DNA of 64,000 bases from Candidatus Woesebacteria bacterium (GTDB taxonomy: Bacteria > Patescibacteriota > Microgenomatia > UBA1406 > GWC2-37-13): positions 1-64,000 of the forward strand of contig JAGQLS010000005.1 in the NCBI GenBank assembly GCA_020429045.1, given 5' to 3'. Positions 43,233 through 51,846 of the stretch are shown here, piece after piece. Positions within the stretch are counted from its first letter, which is position 1. Each line of letters begins with the position of its first letter. The notes beneath the pieces were generated by a model. That model made no database searches and was not told the origin of the DNA. It worked only from the letters and a program-made list of their open reading frames with translations. The translations under genes and the position numbers were made by a program.

Positions 43233-44681
43233 ATGAACAACATTATACATTTACTGTTTAAAAAACAAAAACAAGAGCTTCTCACCGAAGCAAAAAAAGA
43301 AGCAAAAGAAATCATTCTTGATGCGAACGAGCAGGCATTAAAAATCAAACAACACGCAGAAGCAGATGCGAGAAAGGCCACACAGGAAGGGTTGAGTATA
43401 GAAAAGCGCCTCGCAGAGAAAGAGCGATCTCTCAACCATCTCAAGTCTAATCTTGACAAAGAGAAGCAAAGCCTTTTAGACAAAAACAAGCACATCGAGG
43501 AAATAAAAAAAGACTACGAGCAAAAACGCGACAAAATACTCATTAAGCTAGAAAAAGTTGCCCAAATGACCAAAGACGACGCACGAAAACTTCTATTACA
43601 AGCGTGGGAAGACCGCCTAGCAAAAGATATAGCAGATAGAGTGCGAGAGGCTGAGGATAAAATTAAAAAAACAAGCGAAGATAAAGCGAAAGAAATACTA
43701 CTTGACTCAATGCGATATGGAGCAACCGATTATGTTTCTGAGTACACCCTTTCTGTTATACACCTCCCAAACGACGACTACAAAGGAAGAATTATCGGAA
43801 AAGATGGAAGAAATATCCGCGCATTTGAGCTTGCAACCCAAGTGGACGTCGATCTTGAAGAAGAAGGAATCATTCGTGTTTCGTCTTTTGACGCAATTCG
43901 TAGAGAGGTCGCCCGCATTTCGCTTGAAAGACTCATTAAAGACGGCAGAATTCAACCTCAAAGAATCGAAGAGGTTGTTAAGAAGGTAAGACAAGAAATG
44001 GACAAAACCATTCTCAAAGCTGGTGAAGAACTAACTCACAAGGTCGGCGTTTTTAACCTTCCAACAGAGATAACAAAAATGCTCGGGAAGTTTAAATACC
44101 GATTTTCTTACGGGCAAAACATGATTCTACATACGCTTGAGGAAACCAGAATAGGCATCGCGCTTGCCCACGAACTGAAAGCCGATGTAAACGTGGTGAA
44201 GCTCGGTTGTTTATTGCACGACATAGGGAAGGTTGTTACTGAAGAAGAGGGTTCACACGTTGATCTTGGTGTAGAGCTTCTAAAAAAACACGGTTTCCCT
44301 GAAAAAGTGATTGGCTGTGTTGCTGCCCATCATGAAGACATCCCTTTCCCATCAAAAGAGGCGGTTATTGTATATATTTCAGATGCGGTTTCTGGAGGTA
44401 GGCCAGGCGCACGACACGAAGACTTTCAAGAATATCTCAAGCGCATTAAAACTATAGAAGAGACCGCAAAACAGATGAAGGGTGTAAAAGAAGCATACGC
44501 TCTCCAGGCAGGGAGAGAGCTACGAGTTATTGTGGAGCCGAAAGATGTTTCTGATGACGAAGCTGTCGTAATGTCAAACAAAATACGCGAAAACTTAGAG
44601 AAAAAATTTGATGTATTCCCGGGCCAAATTAAAACAACAGTATTGCGAGAATTTCGCGCAGAATCAACAACAAAAATATAA
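43233..44681 (+). CDS. rny: Ribonuclease Y without membrane anchor
   Basis: 482 residues. A long coiled coil (about 8-150), a KH domain (PNDDYKGRIIGKDGRNIRAF), an HD domain with HTLEETRIGIALAHE and LLHDIGKVV, and the C-terminal RNase Y region (GKEAYALQAGRELRVIVEP-like) are present in order. The usual N-terminal membrane helix of about 25 residues is missing: the chain starts MNNIIHLLFKKQKQEL and no in-frame extension upstream provides one. It would start mRNA decay from the cytoplasm, not from the membrane. The catalytic His-Asp pair is intact. Confidence 0.93.
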   Translation: MNNIIHLLFKKQKQELLTEAKKEAKEIILDANEQALKIKQHAEADARKATQEGLSIEKRLAEKERSLNHLKSNLDKEKQSLLDKNKHIEEIKKDYEQKRDKILIKLEKVAQMTKDDARKLLLQAWEDRLAKDIADRVREAEDKIKKTSEDKAKEILLDSMRYGATDYVSEYTLSVIHLPNDDYKGRIIGKDGRNIRAFELATQVDVDLEEEGIIRVSSFDAIRREVARISLERLIKDGRIQPQRIEEVVKKVRQEMDKTILKAGEELTHKVGVFNLPTEITKMLGKFKYRFSYGQNMILHTLEETRIGIALAHELKADVNVVKLGCLLHDIGKVVTEEEGSHVDLGVELLKKHGFPEKVIGCVAAHHEDIPFPSKEAVIVYISDAVSGGRPGARHEDFQEYLKRIKTIEETAKQMKGVKEAYALQAGRELRVIVEPKDVSDDEAVVMSNKIRENLEKKFDVFPGQIKTTVLREFRAESTTKI

Positions 44682-44768
44682 TAAGGAAGAATGGGGAAAA
44701 TTCCCTTTCTAACAAAACATACGGCACAAATGATATAGATTGAACGAAAAAGATAAAGATAATATAGA

Positions 44769-44797
44769 TTGACAAGACGCGATTTTGAGAGTACTCT
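44769..44797 (+). promoter_or_regulatory. Promoter of the HU gene
   Basis: TTGACA at 44769-44774 and TACTCT at 44792-44797 are 17 bases apart, a good -35 with a weaker -10. The start codon at 44883 is about 80 bases downstream, so this gene, unlike most in the window, has a real leader. Confidence 0.7.
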
Positions 44798-44819
44798 ATG
44801 TACAGATTACGTTAGAGTA

Positions 44820-44852
44820 TTGTTAGGCGCTAAACAAGCGCACACCTAACAA
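44820..44852 (+). promoter_or_regulatory. Leader hairpin of the HU mRNA
   Basis: TTGTTAGG (44820-44827) pairs with CCTAACAA (44845-44852), and an inner CGC (44828-44830) pairs with GCG (44838-44840) around a TAAACAA loop. It ends about 13 bases before a strong ribosome site (AAGAAAGGGGGTG, 44860-44872). It may steady the message or control its translation; no T-run follows, so it is not a terminator. Confidence 0.6.
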
Positions 44853-44882
44853 TTACTAAAAGAAAGGGGGTGAAAAACGAAT

Positions 44883-45158
44883 ATGACAAAAGCTGATTTA
44901 ACCGCTCAAGTTGCAAAAAAAGTCCAAGGCTTAACAAACAAAGCCGCAAAAGACGCTGTCGATGCAGTCTTTGAAGCAGTCGCAGGAGCACTCGAACGAG
45001 GAGAGAAGGTTGTTGTAACCGGATTTGGAACCTTCTTGGTTAGAAGTAGAGCCGCAAGGAAAGGACGAAACCCACAAACAGGGGCAGTCATTGAAATTCC
45101 TGCAACAAAAACACCTGGCTTTACTGCAGGTAAAAGTCTTAAAAGAAGAGTTAAATAA
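44883..45158 (+). CDS. hup: HU-family DNA-binding protein
   Basis: 91 residues. Full HU/IHF fold: [20 protein letters not shown] at the start, then [20 protein letters not shown], the arm [20 protein letters not shown] with the Pro that bends DNA, and [12 protein letters not shown] at the end. A nucleoid protein that bends and compacts DNA. It has a proper promoter, a leader hairpin and a strong purine-rich ribosome site 10 bases upstream of the ATG, as expected for a highly made protein. Confidence 0.97.
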   Translation: MTKADLTAQVAKKVQGLTNKAAKDAVDAVFEAVAGALERGEKVVVTGFGTFLVRSRAARKGRNPQTGAVIEIPATKTPGFTAGKSLKRRVK

Positions 45159-45242
45159 AACTCACCAACCCTACTATTTTGGTTCAATATAGACCTTAAT
45201 TAGTGGGGTTGTGTTTTATTATCAGCTTGATATAATAGTATA

Positions 45243-45782
45243 ATGCGAAAAATAGTTGTTTTCTTTTTAACCTTTTTCCTTCTTCTTATTTCTGTGCCCT
45301 CAACATATATGATTTCTCAATCTCAAAATATACAAATTGAGCCAAAAACAGTTGTGTACAACCTTCCCTACCCCGGCATCTTACCAGATCACCCACTATA
45401 TTTTCTTAAATCAATTCGAGACGATCTACTTTTGGTGACAACGCGAGACCCTAATAAAAAGGCGCAGCTACTATTACATTTATCTGATAAGCAAATCGCC
45501 ACATCTAAAGCGCTTCTTGAAAAAGGTAAGGAAGAGAAGGCGCTAGGGAGTCTAGATAAATCTCAAGATTTATTTAAAGATATTTTCTCGATTATTAAGA
45601 CGGCCAAAGCGCAAGGACAAGACGTTCCAAGCGAATTTAAAGAAACACTACTTCAAAGCAACACAAAACATAAAGAAGTTGTCTCGGAGATTCTCGAAGA
45701 AGTAAGCGAGGCAAACATCCCAACTATTCAACGGATTTTAGAAACAAACCAAACCATCCTTAATGAAATTGAAAAAACGTGA
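45243..45782 (+). CDS. Secreted DUF5667-like protein
   Basis: 179 residues. Signal peptide (about 1-25), then a helical domain starting YNLPYPGILPDHPLYFLKSI, which is the DUF5667 opening (a proline-led, short 'GILPDHPLY' and 'LKSIRD' run). Helices follow with regular Leu, Lys and Glu, probably a bundle or coiled coil. The function of the domain is unknown; it is frequent in CPR and some Actinobacteria on the outer face. TATAAT (45231-45236) six bases before the ATG suggests leaderless transcription. Confidence 0.75.
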   Translation: MRKIVVFFLTFFLLLISVPSTYMISQSQNIQIEPKTVVYNLPYPGILPDHPLYFLKSIRDDLLLVTTRDPNKKAQLLLHLSDKQIATSKALLEKGKEEKALGSLDKSQDLFKDIFSIIKTAKAQGQDVPSEFKETLLQSNTKHKEVVSEILEEVSEANIPTIQRILETNQTILNEIEKT

Positions 45783-45827
45783 TAAATATGATATATTCTT
45801 AACCTATAAATCAGGAGGAACGCATTA

Positions 45828-46904
45828 ATGACAAACAAAACCCAAACCCACAACAAAAACAGCATTATGGAAGCGCTTCTTGCTTCTAAAACAATCAAAA
45901 ATATTCGAAAAGGAGAAGAAATAGACGCAACCATCCTCAAGCTTTCTAAAAAGGCAGTTTTGTTTGATCTTGGCGCAAAAGCCCACGCGGTTTTAGGCGA
46001 CAGAGAGCTTCGACAGGTGGCCACCTATTTACCTTATCTTGAAAAAGGCCAAAATATTGCCGTACGCGTTGTTTCTGAAGAATCTCGCGACGGGTACCCC
46101 GTTGTTTCTCTTCAGCGCTTTTTTGATAAAGGAAAGTGGAAAATTTTAGAATCTAAGAAAGAAAAAGAAGAAACCATAGAGGTTGTTTGCGGAGAATACG
46201 GAAAAGGTGGCGTTTTTATTGATTTTATGGGTATTCGTGGTGTTATTCCTAAAATTCAACTCACACAAGAATTTCTACAAGACCCTTCAAAACTACAAGG
46301 GCAACGAATAGAAGTAAAGGTGCTTGAGGTTGACGAAGCAAAAAATCGTCTTGTTGTGTCGAAGAAGGCAGCGGAACTAAACATTTCCCAAAAAGAACTC
46401 AAAGAACGCTTTGATAAAATTAAAGAAGGAGAAACCTACGAAGCAAACGTTTTGGGCGCTTCAGAGTTTGGTATTTTCTGCGAAATAGACGGCGTTGAAG
46501 GATTGGTGCACATCTCTGAAATCTCTTGGGAAAAGGTAACAAATGCATCTATCTACGTTAAACCCGGAGACACTATTAAAGTTCTTGTTGTTGAGAAAAA
46601 CGCCGGCGATCTCAAACTAAACCTTTCTATTAAACGCCTACAGAGCGATCCATGGAAGGATATTCAAAAACGCTATCCCAAAGATAAAGAACATAAAGGT
46701 GAGGTAATTAGAAAAGAGCGATATGGATATTTTGTTCGGCTTGAACCCGGTGTAGAAGGCTTGATTCATATCAGTAAACTTACGGGAGAAGAAAATATAA
46801 ACATCGGAGATACTGTTGGTGTGTTTATTGAACGCATCAACACCAAAGAGCGCAGAATAAGCCTCGTTCTTCCCCAAAGAGAAAAGCCAATCTTCTATCG
46901 CTGA
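45828..46904 (+). CDS. rpsA: Ribosomal protein S1 (four S1 domains)
   Basis: 358 residues with four S1/OB repeats; the clearest are GEEIDATILKLSKKAVLFDL, ETYEANVLGASEFGIFCEID and HKGEVIRKERYGYFVRLEPG. Proteins with six repeats are the rule in Gram-negatives, four in Gram-positives and CPR-like lineages. It helps mRNAs bind the 30S subunit, which would matter little for leaderless messages. AGGAGG six to eight bases before the ATG (45828) is one of the few textbook ribosome sites in the window. Confidence 0.93.
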   Translation: MTNKTQTHNKNSIMEALLASKTIKNIRKGEEIDATILKLSKKAVLFDLGAKAHAVLGDRELRQVATYLPYLEKGQNIAVRVVSEESRDGYPVVSLQRFFDKGKWKILESKKEKEETIEVVCGEYGKGGVFIDFMGIRGVIPKIQLTQEFLQDPSKLQGQRIEVKVLEVDEAKNRLVVSKKAAELNISQKELKERFDKIKEGETYEANVLGASEFGIFCEIDGVEGLVHISEISWEKVTNASIYVKPGDTIKVLVVEKNAGDLKLNLSIKRLQSDPWKDIQKRYPKDKEHKGEVIRKERYGYFVRLEPGVEGLIHISKLTGEENINIGDTVGVFIERINTKERRISLVLPQREKPIFYR

Positions 46905-46950
46905 ACGATCTTCTACCCGCACTGAATACGTTTCTTATGACTTCAATACA

Positions 46951-47379
46951 TTAAACGTTACTTTTTTGAATAACTTTAATGGGTCGGATAAGTTGTGTCC
47001 CCAAATAAGCAATTTTGTACCCAAAACCCAACACAAACTGCATCACAAGATAATATACCGTAGTGTTTAGAATACCCTCAAACATTGTTGGGTCGAAAAA
47101 CTGCATTTGTGGTATGGGGCTAGTTGCTCCGAGGTTGGGCCGACCATTCTTCCCCAGCAAATTTGTTAATTGGTTCAATTGATCTGTGCCATTATTCTGA
47201 TCGAGAGTTTGTTTGGGTTGAGTAGGTTCATGCATTGTCGCGGTTTTTTGACTTTGTAAGTTGATGATGGTTGGAACAGCGGCTTTTCCCATTATGACGG
47301 AAATAATAGCTATGAGAGCAAAAGTCATCGCAGTGATTCCTAAAACAAGAAGTGTGTACCCAATATTTTTTTCAGTCAT
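46951..47379 (-). CDS. Two-helix membrane protein, unknown function
   Basis: 142 residues. First helix (about 7-32, GYTLLVLGITAMTFALIAIISVIMG), a Gln/Thr/Pro-rich external loop of about 70 residues (TMHEPTQPKQTLDQNNGTDQ), and a second helix (about 103-125, TTVYYLVMQFVLGFGYKIAY). A short cytoplasmic Ile/Lys tail follows. No family recognised. It converges with rpsA (46 bases apart) and is divergent from EndoQ, with the paired TGCAA dyads in between. Confidence 0.6.
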   Translation of the reverse strand: MTEKNIGYTLLVLGITAMTFALIAIISVIMGKAAVPTIINLQSQKTATMHEPTQPKQTLDQNNGTDQLNQLTNLLGKNGRPNLGATSPIPQMQFFDPTMFEGILNTTVYYLVMQFVLGFGYKIAYLGTQLIRPIKVIQKSNV

Positions 47380-47463
47380 ATAGTGTTAGTATACGGCTTT
47401 CCTTATTATTTACAAAGCAAACACTTTGTCCAAATTCAAAGACTGTATTTTATTATTCATTAC

Positions 47464-47530
47464 ATGCAACCTAATTGCATATATGTTTTAAAATCATATT
47501 TATTAAATATTTAACGCAACCAAATTGCAT
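47464..47530. promoter_or_regulatory. Two 17-base dyads, ATGCAACC(T/A)AATTGCAT type
   Basis: ATGCAACCTAATTGCAT at 47464-47480 and ACGCAACCAAATTGCAT at 47514-47530 are near-identical palindromes with arms TGCAA/TTGCA, 50 bases apart (about five helical turns). They lie in the 257-base divergent gap between the membrane protein gene and EndoQ. Same-face spacing and symmetry suggest an operator pair for a dimeric repressor. The cognate protein is not known. Confidence 0.6.
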
Positions 47531-47636
47531 TTAATATTCTTGTTTTCAACACCACCCTCTCTTTAAAAATGTTTAAAAAATTGAAGATAACAACCACACG
47601 TTTTAATTTATAGCACCATTCACTATAATAGCAAGC

Positions 47637-48932
47637 ATGAATACAGAACACGTTGTCGACCTACACATACACTCACACTATTCGCGCGCAACGAGCAAAC
47701 ACTCAACACTCGAAGGATTATACTATTGGGGAAAAATTAAAGGAATCACCATCATTGGCACTGGAGATTTCACTCACCCACAATGGTTTGCAGAGATTAG
47801 AGAAAAACTCGAACCCGCAGAGGGTGGTTTGTACAAACTTAAAGACGAACTTGCCAACGAAATAGACAAAACACTCCCCCAATCGGTAAAAAACAACCAC
47901 ATGCGTTACGTGTTGACCGTTGAGATAAGTAATATTTATTCAAAAAAAGGAAAAGTGCGCAAACTACACAACGTTGTCATTGTCCCAGACTTTGAAGCTG
48001 CATCAAAAGTTATTTCCCAACTTGATCGTATTGGTAACCTCAAAGCAGACGGCAGGCCTATTTTGGGGATGGATAGTAAACACCTTCTTGAAATTACACT
48101 TGCATCCCACCCAGACAGTTTGTTTATCCCGGCCCACATTTGGACCCCATGGTTTGCTATGTTTGGTTCAAAGTCCGGCTTTGATTCGATTATCGAAGCG
48201 TTCGAAGACCTTGCTCCAGAGATAAAAGCGATAGAAACCGGCCTATCCTCCGACCCGTTTATGAACTGGCGCGTTGACGAACTCCAAAGCGTGACTTTAG
48301 TTTCCAACTCTGACGCGCATTCTCCGCAAAAGCTTGGTCGCGAAGCCAACATCATTTGTTCATCATTAAGCTACAAAGATATCATTGATGCAATCAAAAC
48401 AAACGACAAGCGCTTTGTTGGGACAATTGAATTTTTTCCTCAAGAAGGGAAATATCATTTTGATGGACACAGGGTTTGTGGGGTGAGATTTACCCCATCC
48501 GAAACAAAAAAACACAAAGGGGTTTGTCCAAAATGCCACAAGCCCCTGACCGTAGGTGTTGATTTTAGAGTTGGTAAACTCGCTAACCACCCCGAAGATT
48601 ACAAACCAAAAAAACACAAACAGGTTGAATACATCATTCCGCTCGCGGAAATCATTGCAGAGCTCAAAGGAAGAGGTGTGAACACAAAAACAGTCCAACA
48701 AGAATACAACAAAGTAATAGAAATTCTCGGCAACGAGTTTGATATTTTAAGAACCATTCGTGTTGGAGACATCGAGAATAAAGGGTTTGAGGAGCTCGCT
48801 CACGTTATCAAGAGGATGAGAATGGGTGACGTACATATAGAGCCGGGCTACGATGGCGTGTTTGGGGTTATTAGACTTTTTAAAAACGTGCAAGAACGAG
48901 CATCGCTCAAAAACCAGACGACATTGATATAA
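47637..48932 (+). CDS. EndoQ-type PHP-family endonuclease
   Basis: 431 residues. PHP metal site DLHIHSHYSRATSK, then GTGDFTHPQW, RKLHNVVIVPDFEA, GMDSKHL, FIPAHIWTPWFAMFGSKSGF, AIETGLSSDPFMNWR, SNSDAHS and a zinc-like CPKCHKPLT near the end. This is the EndoQ/TIGR00375 family (archaeal endonuclease Q and a few bacterial relatives), which nicks DNA 5' of deaminated bases and abasic sites. Bacterial cases are few. TATAAT (47624-47629) lies seven bases before the ATG. It heads a three-gene unit with a nucleotidase and a helicase. Confidence 0.88.
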   Translation: MNTEHVVDLHIHSHYSRATSKHSTLEGLYYWGKIKGITIIGTGDFTHPQWFAEIREKLEPAEGGLYKLKDELANEIDKTLPQSVKNNHMRYVLTVEISNIYSKKGKVRKLHNVVIVPDFEAASKVISQLDRIGNLKADGRPILGMDSKHLLEITLASHPDSLFIPAHIWTPWFAMFGSKSGFDSIIEAFEDLAPEIKAIETGLSSDPFMNWRVDELQSVTLVSNSDAHSPQKLGREANIICSSLSYKDIIDAIKTNDKRFVGTIEFFPQEGKYHFDGHRVCGVRFTPSETKKHKGVCPKCHKPLTVGVDFRVGKLANHPEDYKPKKHKQVEYIIPLAEIIAELKGRGVNTKTVQQEYNKVIEILGNEFDILRTIRVGDIENKGFEELAHVIKRMRMGDVHIEPGYDGVFGVIRLFKNVQERASLKNQTTLI

Positions 48933-48938
48933 TAAGAT

Positions 48939-49514
48939 ATGATTATAGCGGTTGATCTTGATGACGTTCTTTCGGCAACCACCCCGGCGTTTATTGACTA
49001 TTACAACACAATACGAAAAACAGATTTTAGGCTGGAGGATTTCCACACATACTATTGGCACAATATAGTTGGTGAGGCACGCGATGATGTTTTCCGACTC
49101 GTACACGATTTCTATTTTTCTCCAGATTTTGCCCCAAAACCGGTTATAGGAGCGATAGAGGGAATCAAAAAACTCGCACAATCACACTCACTTCACATTG
49201 TCACTTCTCGTCAAGAAGAATTTGCAGACATTACACACAAATGGGTAAACAATCATTTTCCCACACTCTTTCAGAAAGTTCACATCGCAAACCACGCTCA
49301 TTGGGCAACCCAAGGCACATCGCGCACAAAAAAAGAAATCTGCCAAGAAATTGGCGCAGAAGTGTTAATAGAAGACAACCTTGATTATATCGAAGAATGC
49401 GCTGACCTCGGCATACGTTCCATCCTTCTTGATCGTCCTTGGAACAAAAGCAAAACACCCAAAAGCACAACAAGGGCATACTCATGGAACGACATTATTA
49501 CAAATCTTGCATGA
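48939..49514 (+). CDS. HAD-type 5'(3')-deoxyribonucleotidase-like protein
   Basis: 191 residues. The HAD motif I is AVDLDDVLSATTPAF, motif II IVTSRQEEF and the acidic motif IV LIEDNLDYIEEC, as in NT5C-like deoxyribonucleotidases. It would remove phosphate from (d)NMPs. It starts six bases after the EndoQ stop, and its stop overlaps the helicase start (ATGA at 49511-49514). It could clear damaged or surplus deoxynucleotides released in repair; this is an inference from context. Confidence 0.78.
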   Translation: MIIAVDLDDVLSATTPAFIDYYNTIRKTDFRLEDFHTYYWHNIVGEARDDVFRLVHDFYFSPDFAPKPVIGAIEGIKKLAQSHSLHIVTSRQEEFADITHKWVNNHFPTLFQKVHIANHAHWATQGTSRTKKEICQEIGAEVLIEDNLDYIEECADLGIRSILLDRPWNKSKTPKSTTRAYSWNDIITNLA

Positions 49515-51334
49515 CCGACACATTTTCGTCTCTTAACATCAAACAACAAGAAGCAGTATGCTCAGAAGGGCCAACATGTGTTGTTGCCGGCCCAGGGACA
49601 GGAAAAACACACGTTATCGTTATGCGTGTATGGTACCTTGTCAGCAAGCTCAAGGTTGATCCACGAGAGATTCTTATACTTACATTCACCAGGAAAGCTG
49701 CAACTGAGTTGCAAGAACGACTATTCACGATCGTAAACAAGAAGATTACCGCAAAAACGTTTCACAGCCTTTGTTTTGATATTCTCTCGGCCGAGCACCA
49801 AACTCCACACATTATTGATGATCAAGAGCGAGATCGTATTATCCGTTTGATTCGTCGCAATCGAGGAATCAAACAATCAGTTCGAGACCTTACGTTACGC
49901 ATTGCACATAACAAACACAACAATCAACAAGACGAAATAGTTGAAGTGTATCAATCAGAACTTGCAAAACGCGGGCTCGTAGACTACGAAGACGTCCTCC
50001 TACACACAAAAAAACTATTATCCCAAAAGCGGAACGCTCACCTCTTTCCATATATTTTTATCGACGAATTTCAGGACACAAATACCACTCAATACACACT
50101 TGTGAAACAACTTCTACAAAAAGACAACCTTTTTGCAATCGGGGACCCAAACCAGTCAATTTATGCGTTTCGGGGGTCAAATAGCGCTATTTTTTCTCAA
50201 ATCGCCGAAGATTTTCCCAACACCAACACGATAACACTCGATATAAATTATCGATCTCAGAAACACATAATTGACGTTGGCTCCTGTTTATTTCCTTCGG
50301 CGCCAAAACAAGCGCCATTTTCTGAGCAAAACGACGGGGAGACCGTACTCCTTCAGACCGAGAACGAATTTTCAGAAGCACATTGGGTTGTTGAAAAAAT
50401 CGAACAACTCGTTGGCGGGACCGATTTGTTACAAGCAGGCGACAATGCTTACAAAGAACACTCAACCACATTTCGCGACATCGCCATCGTGTGTCGCACT
50501 CATTATCTCAATAAATATATAGAAAAAGAGTTGAGCGCAAAAGGTATTCCGTACCAAAAAATAGGAGCACAAAGCTGGTACAACAATCCGCGCATGGTGT
50601 TGGTTTTTGCAATGTTGCGCTACATCCAGCGCCCTTCTTATCAAGAATTATTTACCCTTATTTCCGTGGCGGGTACGGGGTTGTCGCAAAAGGCGCGGAA
50701 CATTTTGACCAATAATTATGTTGAAAATCCTGAAACATTTCGTTTGCTAAGCAGCCAACTACCCAAGCAAGACCAAGTTCGTATTCAAACGATCGAAATC
50801 AAACTTAATGCGCTTCGCGACAAGGGGCAACCTCTTACCTTATCTCAACTCATCGGCACTTGTTGGGAAATGACAGGAGAAGGCCAAACCGAAGAAGAAC
50901 AGCTTTACTTGAGTTTGGTTTGTCACATCGCGCTGCAGTTTGAAAAGAACAAACAGCCCCTTCAGGCATTTCTTGCGCACCTTGACAGCCTAGCAGACCA
51001 CGACTATTATGACTCGACTATCGATGCCGTCTCGGTTTTAACCATGCATGCATCAAAAGGGCTCGAATTCAAACACGTCTTCATCACTGGATTTGAGGAA
51101 GGTGTTATTCCCCTCAAACGAGCAGGTGAGATAGAAGACGCGAATGAGGAAAAGCGGTTATTGTATGTTGCGATAACTCGTGCAAAAGAAGACCTTTATT
51201 TCACATACACAAAACAAAGGAATAAAATAAAGCGCTCAGTTTCGCCATTTTGGGCACTATTAAAGAAAAGCGGGTGCGCGCAAGAGATGATTGACCCTAA
51301 AATCGCAGTAATGGAGAAAAAAAGAGTCAAATGA
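49511..51334 (+). CDS. UvrD/PcrA-type superfamily 1 helicase
   Basis: 607 residues from the ATG at 49511, which overlaps the TGA of the nucleotidase. The open frame extends upstream, but inside that gene. Walker A VVAGPGTGKTH, motif II YIFIDEFQDT, motif III IGDPNQSIYAFRGS, motif IV LDINYRSQ, and motifs V-VI VLTMHASKGLEFKHVFITG and EEKRLLYVAITRAKEDL are all intact. It unwinds DNA 3'-5' in repair. Its length is short compared with the 720-residue UvrD, mostly because of reduced inserts. Coupling to EndoQ suggests a base-damage repair unit. Confidence 0.92.
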   Translation: MTDTFSSLNIKQQEAVCSEGPTCVVAGPGTGKTHVIVMRVWYLVSKLKVDPREILILTFTRKAATELQERLFTIVNKKITAKTFHSLCFDILSAEHQTPHIIDDQERDRIIRLIRRNRGIKQSVRDLTLRIAHNKHNNQQDEIVEVYQSELAKRGLVDYEDVLLHTKKLLSQKRNAHLFPYIFIDEFQDTNTTQYTLVKQLLQKDNLFAIGDPNQSIYAFRGSNSAIFSQIAEDFPNTNTITLDINYRSQKHIIDVGSCLFPSAPKQAPFSEQNDGETVLLQTENEFSEAHWVVEKIEQLVGGTDLLQAGDNAYKEHSTTFRDIAIVCRTHYLNKYIEKELSAKGIPYQKIGAQSWYNNPRMVLVFAMLRYIQRPSYQELFTLISVAGTGLSQKARNILTNNYVENPETFRLLSSQLPKQDQVRIQTIEIKLNALRDKGQPLTLSQLIGTCWEMTGEGQTEEEQLYLSLVCHIALQFEKNKQPLQAFLAHLDSLADHDYYDSTIDAVSVLTMHASKGLEFKHVFITGFEEGVIPLKRAGEIEDANEEKRLLYVAITRAKEDLYFTYTKQRNKIKRSVSPFWALLKKSGCAQEMIDPKIAVMEKKRVK

Positions 51335-51353
51335 AGCTGTTTTGAAAGGGGTG

Positions 51354-51824
51354 TTATACACCTTCGCGTTGATCTACAAACCCACCCATGTAACTTGCAT
51401 GGTACATTTCATCATCACCTGCGCGGATGTGTTCTGTGCCAGAAAAGCGTTCCATCGTCCCTTCCCACGCGTTCGTATATACATACAAACCTTTTTTGTA
51501 CTCTTTGGGCCCGCGGAACGGGTGGTCTTTTGGCATGAGCATAAGAGCCTCACGCAAAATTTCGTATATTTTGTTCGTATCTTCTCCTTTTTTCACCCAC
51601 CCATAATACACCATTATCCACACAGGCTTGTTTTGATAAAACACGACACTTCTCCCACCATAAGGCTCTCCGCCGAAAAAGTTATCGTAAGATTTCCACA
51701 ACCCTTTTTCAAAAACAATGGTGGTTGAATGGTCTTTCTCGTGTTTCCATTGTTTTTCTTTACCACCGGCATACCCTGCACGGTTTGCTGCAAGGAGAAA
51801 TTCCTTCAAACGTTTCATACTCAT
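51354..51824 (-). CDS. DUF5680-like protein
   Basis: 156 residues. Opens KRLKEFLLAANRAGYAGG, then FEKGLWKSYDNFFGGEPYGG, VWIMVYYGWV and YTNAWEGTMERFSGTEHI. The pattern resembles DUF5680, an all-beta domain often linked with helix-turn-helix regulators, but here it stands alone. TAAAAT six bases before the ATG. It converges with the helicase (20 bases) and follows glmS downstream by 23 bases. Confidence 0.6.
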   Translation of the reverse strand: MSMKRLKEFLLAANRAGYAGGKEKQWKHEKDHSTTIVFEKGLWKSYDNFFGGEPYGGRSVVFYQNKPVWIMVYYGWVKKGEDTNKIYEILREALMLMPKDHPFRGPKEYKKGLYVYTNAWEGTMERFSGTEHIRAGDDEMYHASYMGGFVDQREGV

Positions 51825-51846
51825 GCACCCATTTTATCACGCCCTG

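Noticed and set aside
44690-44712. GGGGAAAATTCCC palindrome after rny as a rho-independent terminator
   Set aside because: The stem is short and A/T-centred, and no T-run follows, so it is not convincing.
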